A DNA stretch of 16,783 nt, taken from CAVSUR01 sp052143655 (lineage in GTDB: Bacteria; Actinomycetota; Actinomycetes; Streptosporangiales; Streptosporangiaceae). A program made the translations under genes and the position numbers. Positions 13,278 through 16,783 of this stretch are shown in pieces; position 1 is the stretch's first letter; each line of letters starts with the position of its first letter. The DNA is taken from contig JBKQSL010000228.1 in NCBI GenBank assembly GCA_052143655.1, positions 1 to 16,783 on the forward strand. Direction: 5' to 3'. The notes below the pieces were generated by a model. It saw only the letters and a list, made by a program, of their open reading frames with translations. It was not told where the DNA came from and made no database searches.

Positions 13278-14402
13278 GTGCCCGCCCGGCTCGCTGACAC
13301 CGAGATCGGTGCCATCTTCGAGCGCCTGGCCGGGCGGCTCGGGCTTGGCATCGAGCACAACCGCAACGGCAGCGCCGTGCTCGTCGACGCCGCCGGGCAG
13401 CCGGTGCCGACCTGGCGCGAGGATTACCCGTATGACCGGCGGCTGAGCCGCGGGGAGCACGACGCGGCCAAGCGCGCCCTGCAGATCGAGCTACTCAAGC
13501 TGCAGCGCTCGGTCAAGGCGTCCGGGGCCCGGCTCGTCATCGTGTTCGAGGGCCGCGACGCGGCCGGCAAGGGCGGCACGATCCGGCGGTTCACGGAGAA
13601 CCTCAACCCGCGCGGCGCCCGGGTCGTCGCGCTGGAGAAGCCGACCGAGCGCGAGCGCAGCGGCTGGTACCTGCAGCGCTACATTTCCCACCTGCCCACG
13701 GCCGGGGAGATCGTGCTGTTCGACCGGTCCTGGTACAACCGGGCCGGCGTCGAGCGGGTGATGGGCTTCTGCCGGCCCGATGAGTGCCGGCAGTTCCTCA
13801 CCGAGGCGCCCGAGTTCGAGCGGATGCTCGCCCGCAACGGCATCACGCTGATCAAGTTCTGGCTGTCGGTGTCCCGGACCGAGCAGCTGCGGCGGTTCAT
13901 CAGCCGGCAGGCTGATCCGGTCAAGCGGTGGAAGCTGAGCGCAATCGACCTGGCGTCGCTGGACAAGTGGGATGCCTACACCGAGGCCAAGGACGCGATG
14001 TTCTACCACACCGACCTGGCGGATGCGCCGTGGACGGTAGTGAAGAGCAACGACAAGCGACGGGCCCGGCTGGAGGCGATGCGGTACGTGCTGTCGCGGA
14101 TGTCCTACGAGGGCCGGGACGAGCTGGTCGTCGACCGCCCGGATCCGCTGATCGTCGGCCCTGCGCCGACGGCCGGCAGGCCGGCCGCCGGCCTGCCGGC
14201 CTGGCCCGGCCCCGAGCGCGACGCCGCGGCCGGACCGGACGGGATCACCCCGCTGCTGGATCAGGTGCCCGCCGGGGCGGCCAGGCCGCGGACCCGGCGC
14301 CCCCGGCTCGCCGCCGGCCACCGCCCGGGAGAGCGTGCCCTGGTCAGCGTCCCACGCCTGGTCCCGGATGCCGCGCCGACCGGATCAGCCGGACCCCGGT
14401 AA
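13278..14402 (+). CDS. ppk2: Polyphosphate kinase 2 (PPK2 family)
   Basis: This 374-residue enzyme transfers phosphate between polyphosphate and nucleotides. The family signatures are intact: WREDYPYDRR (46-55), Walker A EGRDAAGKGG (91-100), KPTERERSGWYLQRY (121-135), the Walker B-like FDRSWYNRAGVER (148-160), and the lid segment RRFISRQADPVKRWKLS (205-221). The single kinase module resembles class I PPK2, which favours NDP phosphorylation, but class cannot be proven by eye. Residues about 295-374 are a Pro/Ala/Arg-rich tail beyond the usual end. I chose the GTG at 13278 because GGAGG lies 7 bases upstream and family similarity begins there. It converges with the PCMT-like gene, 67 bp away. 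Confidence 0.95.
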   Translation: MPARLADTEIGAIFERLAGRLGLGIEHNRNGSAVLVDAAGQPVPTWREDYPYDRRLSRGEHDAAKRALQIELLKLQRSVKASGARLVIVFEGRDAAGKGGTIRRFTENLNPRGARVVALEKPTERERSGWYLQRYISHLPTAGEIVLFDRSWYNRAGVERVMGFCRPDECRQFLTEAPEFERMLARNGITLIKFWLSVSRTEQLRRFISRQADPVKRWKLSAIDLASLDKWDAYTEAKDAMFYHTDLADAPWTVVKSNDKRRARLEAMRYVLSRMSYEGRDELVVDRPDPLIVGPAPTAGRPAAGLPAWPGPERDAAAGPDGITPLLDQVPAGAARPRTRRPRLAAGHRPGERALVSVPRLVPDAAPTGSAGPR

Positions 14403-14413
14403 CCGGACCCCGG
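14389..14413 (+). repeat. 11-bp direct repeat flanking the ppk2 stop codon
   Basis: CCGGACCCCGG occurs at 14389-14399 and again at 14403-14413, either side of the TAA at 14400-14402. The junction also forms the near-palindrome CCGGT-A-ACCGG. There is no T-run, so it does not look like a normal terminator. Confidence 0.7.
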
Positions 14414-14439
14414 GCGCGGGTGACGTCCGCGCGCTGGCA

Positions 14440-14480
14440 GCCCGCCGCACGTCAGCTGCCCGCCGCACGTCAGCTGCCCG
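14440..14480 (-). repeat. 18-bp tandem repeat duplicating the methyltransferase stop codon
   Basis: CGCCGCACGTCAGCTGCC occurs twice head to tail (14443-14460 and 14461-14478); the period-18 match extends to 14440-14480. The right-hand copy contains the TGA stop of the minus-strand methyltransferase (14470-14472). The second copy places another TGA in the same frame 18 bases on. This and the ppk2 repeat fill most of the 67-bp convergent gap. Confidence 0.9.
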
Positions 14481-15903
14481 GCATGCGCTCGCGGCCCGGT
14501 GCGGGCCACCGGGCCGCGATCAGCAGCTCGCCCCGGTCGAGGATCACGCTGCCGGCCGGCGCCGGCGCTCCGCGCGGGATGACGGTCAGGTGCAGCTGCC
14601 TGGTGCCCGGGCGGCCCAGGCCGTCCCAGTCCAGCGCCCGCCCGGCCAGGTAGCCGGCCAGCTCCGCTGCCGCCGGCCCGTATCCGCGCAGCAGCACCGG
14701 CAGCCCCTCCGGCGCGGCGGCGGCCGGCTCCCCGGGCACGGTTGCCTCCCGAGCCCGCGGCGGGGCGGCTTCCGGCTCCCCGGGCGCACCGGCCGCCGCC
14801 TTCCCCGCAGCCGCCTCCGGCTGGCCCTGCTCGCCGGCCGCTGACGGCTGCGGCCCGCGGTCACCCCGCAGCCCGCCCGGCGGGACGGCAAGTGCGGCAG
14901 CGGCCACGCTGCCGGGCTGCGCACCCGGCGCCGCCGCGGCCAGCCCGCCCAGCGGCATCAGCGGGCTCGGCGCCGCCGGCGCCCGCCGGGCATCCAGCAG
15001 GGTGATCCGGGCCAGCCGGGGCTCGGCGAAGGCGAGCCACAGGTCCAGGTCGCCGAGCTGCTCTGCCCCCGCTACCCGCAGCCCGGCCGGAAGGTCGGCG
15101 GCCGGGCCGCCGAGCGCCCGGTACAGCGCGTCGCAGTCGAGCGCCCGGCCGTCGTCGGCCTGGACCAGCCAGCCGGGCTGCGGTCCCAGCGGCACGAACT
15201 GCTCCGGGCCGGCCAGCGCCCCGGCCATCCGGATGAACCCGCAGCGCACGGCCGACGCGGCGGACCAGGCCTGGCCGGCCCGGGTGAACGCGGCCGACAG
15301 CTGCAGCCCGCGCACCGACAGCGGCAGCACGATCCGGCCGCCCGGTGCGAGCTGGGCCAGCCATTGCGGGGCCAGGCTCCAGGCTCCGGCGGTCACGATG
15401 ATGCGGTCATAGGGCGCGTGGTCCGGCAGGCCGAAGCCGCCGTCGCCGCAGTGCACCCGGACGCCGGAAGCGCCCGCGGCGGCCAGGCTCTCGCGAGCGC
15501 CCGCGATCAGCTCGGCGTCGATGTCGATCGTGTCCACCGACCCGGCGCCGCCGGTGATCTGGGCCATCAGGGCCGCGTTGTAGCCGGTGCCGGTGCCGAT
15601 CTCCAGCACCCGGTGGCCCGGCTGCAGGCCGAGCTGCTCCAGCATGATCGCCATGATCGCGGGCTGGGAGGACGAGCTGGCCGGCAGCCCGTCGGCCCCG
15701 TACTTGATGACGAACGCCTGGTCGGCGTACGCGGCCGCAGGCGGCATGCCGGGCAGGAACAGGTGCCGGGGCACGGCGCCGAACGCGGCGGCGACGGCTG
15801 GGCTGACGGCCAGCCCAGGGCCGGCCAGCTGGCTCGCGAGGGCAGCGCGGGCCGCGGCCGGGCCGTCCTGGCCTGCTGCAGGCGGACGGTCATCGGCTGT
15901 CAT
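14470..15903 (-). CDS. PCMT-family SAM-dependent methyltransferase with C-terminal extension
   Basis: This 477-residue protein has an N-terminal L-isoaspartyl O-methyltransferase-like domain (about 20-225). Family marks are PRHLFLPG (45-52), the SSSSQPAIMAIMLEQL segment (76-91), SAM motif I VLEIGTGTGYN (99-109), acidic D126/D128 and the post-motif PYDRIIVTAG (164-173). Single-domain PCMT is about 210 residues, so more than half is extra. The C-terminal region resembles long actinobacterial PCMT-like proteins: TLLDARR near 301, then RGYGPAAAELAGYL ... LDWDGLGRPG near 406-433. These halves are separated by an Ala/Gly/Pro/Glu-rich stretch (about 315-400). The substrate could be isoaspartyl protein or a peptide; no RiPP precursor is nearby. 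I chose the ATG at 15903 for its upstream GGGAGG over a GTG at 15927. It lies 57 bp downstream of rlmB and is perhaps co-transcribed. Confidence 0.88.
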   Translation of the reverse strand: MTADDRPPAAGQDGPAAARAALASQLAGPGLAVSPAVAAAFGAVPRHLFLPGMPPAAAYADQAFVIKYGADGLPASSSSQPAIMAIMLEQLGLQPGHRVLEIGTGTGYNAALMAQITGGAGSVDTIDIDAELIAGARESLAAAGASGVRVHCGDGGFGLPDHAPYDRIIVTAGAWSLAPQWLAQLAPGGRIVLPLSVRGLQLSAAFTRAGQAWSAASAVRCGFIRMAGALAGPEQFVPLGPQPGWLVQADDGRALDCDALYRALGGPAADLPAGLRVAGAEQLGDLDLWLAFAEPRLARITLLDARRAPAAPSPLMPLGGLAAAAPGAQPGSVAAAALAVPPGGLRGDRGPQPSAAGEQGQPEAAAGKAAAGAPGEPEAAPPRAREATVPGEPAAAAPEGLPVLLRGYGPAAAELAGYLAGRALDWDGLGRPGTRQLHLTVIPRGAPAPAGSVILDRGELLIAARWPAPGRERMPGS

Positions 15904-15960
15904 CGGCGACCACCTCCCGGTTCCCACTTTAGGAGGCAGCTGCCGAGGCTGGCGGTGTGG

Positions 15961-16783
15961 TCAGCGGCGTCGCGCCCGGCTGACCTCGTACAGGGCGATG
16001 CTGGCGGCGATCCCCGCGTTGAGTGACTCGGCCGATGCCCGGATGGGAATCCGGGCCAGCACGTCGCAGTGCTCGGCGACGAGCCGGGAAAGCCCCCGGC
16101 CCTCGGAGCCGACGACCAGCACCAGCGGAGAACCGGCCACGGTCAGGTCGCTGATGTCCTGCGGGCCGCTGGCGTCCAGGCCGACGGCGAACAGGCCGGC
16201 CTGGCGGCAGGCATCCAGCGCCCGGGTCAGGTTGGGCGCCTGCGCGACCGGCAGCCGGGCCAGAGCCCCGGCCGATGCCTTCCAGGCGCCCGCGGTGACA
16301 CCGGCCGACCGGCGGGCCGGCAGCAGCACGCCGTGCGCCCCGAACGCGGCCGCCGACCGGGCCACCGCCCCGAGGTTGCGCGGGTCGGTAACTCCGTCCA
16401 GGGCCACGATCAGCGGTGGTATCCCGGCCGCTGCCGCGGCCGCCAGCAAGTCATCGGGATGCGCGTACTCGTACGGCCGGATCCGCAGCGCCAGCCCCTG
16501 GTGGATCGCGCCGCCGGTGATCCGGTCCAGTTCCGACCGGCCGGCCTCGACGACGGGGATCCGCGCGTCGGCGGCCAGCCTGATCGCCTCGCTGATCCGG
16601 TCGTCGGCGTCCAGCCGCGGCCCGACGTGCAGCGCGGTCGCGGGCACCCGGGCCCGCAGCGATTCCAGCACCGCGTTACGGCCCGCGACGATCTCCGCCG
16701 CGTTGCCCGCGCCGCGGTTCGTGCCGCCTGGCCGGCCCGGCTGCGCCGGGCCCGGGCGGCTGCGGCCCGCCGGCCGGCCGCCG
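15961..16783 (-). CDS. rlmB: 23S rRNA (guanosine-2'-O-)methyltransferase RlmB, N-terminus outside window
   Basis: About 273 C-terminal residues of a SpoU/TrmH-family (SPOUT) rRNA methyltransferase are visible; the frame stays open to the window edge, so the start lies beyond it. The upstream part is a Gly/Pro/Arg-rich head, then EIVAGRNAVLESLRA, the usual entry of the SpoU substrate-binding domain. A start at the GTG at 16671 would cut through this conserved motif and is rejected. The catalytic domain shows motif 1 (DGVTDPRNLGAVARSAA), motif 2 (VVGSEGRGLS) and motif 3 (IPIRASAESLNAGIAASIALYE). RlmB methylates G2251 (E. coli numbering) in the 23S peptidyl-transferase loop. Antibiotic-resistance relatives exist in actinomycetes, but this sequence looks like the housekeeping type. 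Confidence 0.93.
   Translation of the reverse strand, partial: GGRPAGRSRPGPAQPGRPGGTNRGAGNAAEIVAGRNAVLESLRARVPATALHVGPRLDADDRISEAIRLAADARIPVVEAGRSELDRITGGAIHQGLALRIRPYEYAHPDDLLAAAAAAGIPPLIVALDGVTDPRNLGAVARSAAAFGAHGVLLPARRSAGVTAGAWKASAGALARLPVAQAPNLTRALDACRQAGLFAVGLDASGPQDISDLTVAGSPLVLVVGSEGRGLSRLVAEHCDVLARIPIRASAESLNAGIAASIALYEVSRARRR

Noticed and set aside
14470..15903. Lanthipeptide (FxLD-type) or other RiPP methyltransferase with a precursor nearby
   Set aside because: PCMT-like enzymes do occur in RiPP clusters, but no small precursor, cyclase or LanB/LanC-like gene is in the window.
1..16783. tRNA/rRNA genes, insertion sequences, CRISPR arrays, attachment sites or an origin
   Set aside because: No cloverleaf, terminal inverted repeats with a transposase, regularly spaced repeats or DnaA-box clusters were seen on either strand; composition looks uniform apart from the short low-GC promoter patches.

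Overview
The window comes from a very GC-rich actinomycete chromosome. The evidence is strong third-position G/C bias, GTG starts, GGAGG-type ribosome binding sites, Ala/Gly/Pro-rich linkers, and typically actinobacterial families: a PknB-like membrane kinase, an Rv1747-like FHA-ABC exporter, a DUF2993/LmeA-like protein, a secreted YkuD L,D-transpeptidase and PPK2. The genus cannot be fixed from the sequence alone. I see no RNA genes, insertion sequences, CRISPR arrays or phage genes; it reads as ordinary chromosome with an envelope theme.

Left part (28-9319). On the minus strand, in transcription order, are a transmembrane Ser/Thr kinase with an extracytoplasmic beta-propeller, a DUF2993 (LmeA-like) envelope protein, and a small secreted four-cysteine protein. 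Divergent from the kinase, across about 250 bp, runs a plus-strand pair of tandemly duplicated exporters. Each has two FHA domains, an ABC ATPase and an ABCG-type membrane domain on one chain. Kinase plus FHA-ABC exporter recalls mycobacterial PknF-Rv1747, where the kinase phosphorylates the exporter and the FHA domains read phosphothreonine. The LmeA-like neighbour hints that the cargo is an envelope glycolipid, which is an inference.

Middle part (9327-12904, all minus). A polar amino-acid ABC importer operon (lipoprotein binding protein, one permease, one ATPase) ends tail to tail with the exporters, 7 bp apart. Upstream of it lies a secreted L,D-transpeptidase. This gene has a very good candidate ECF (SigE-like cell-envelope-stress) promoter: GCAACC, 16 bp, CGTCTAAT, followed by a short leader and an RBS.

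Right part (13278-16783). A class I-like polyphosphate kinase 2 is transcribed away from the transpeptidase. It converges on a PCMT-family methyltransferase with a large low-complexity insertion. Upstream of the methyltransferase on the same strand is the 23S rRNA 2'-O-methyltransferase RlmB, whose N-terminus runs off the window end.

Points most worth a second look: the kinase/LmeA/duplicated FHA-exporter locus; a probable leaderless promoter on the first exporter; a roughly 75-residue extracytoplasmic insert in only one paralogue; the ECF promoter; and short tandem repeats that duplicate stop codons.
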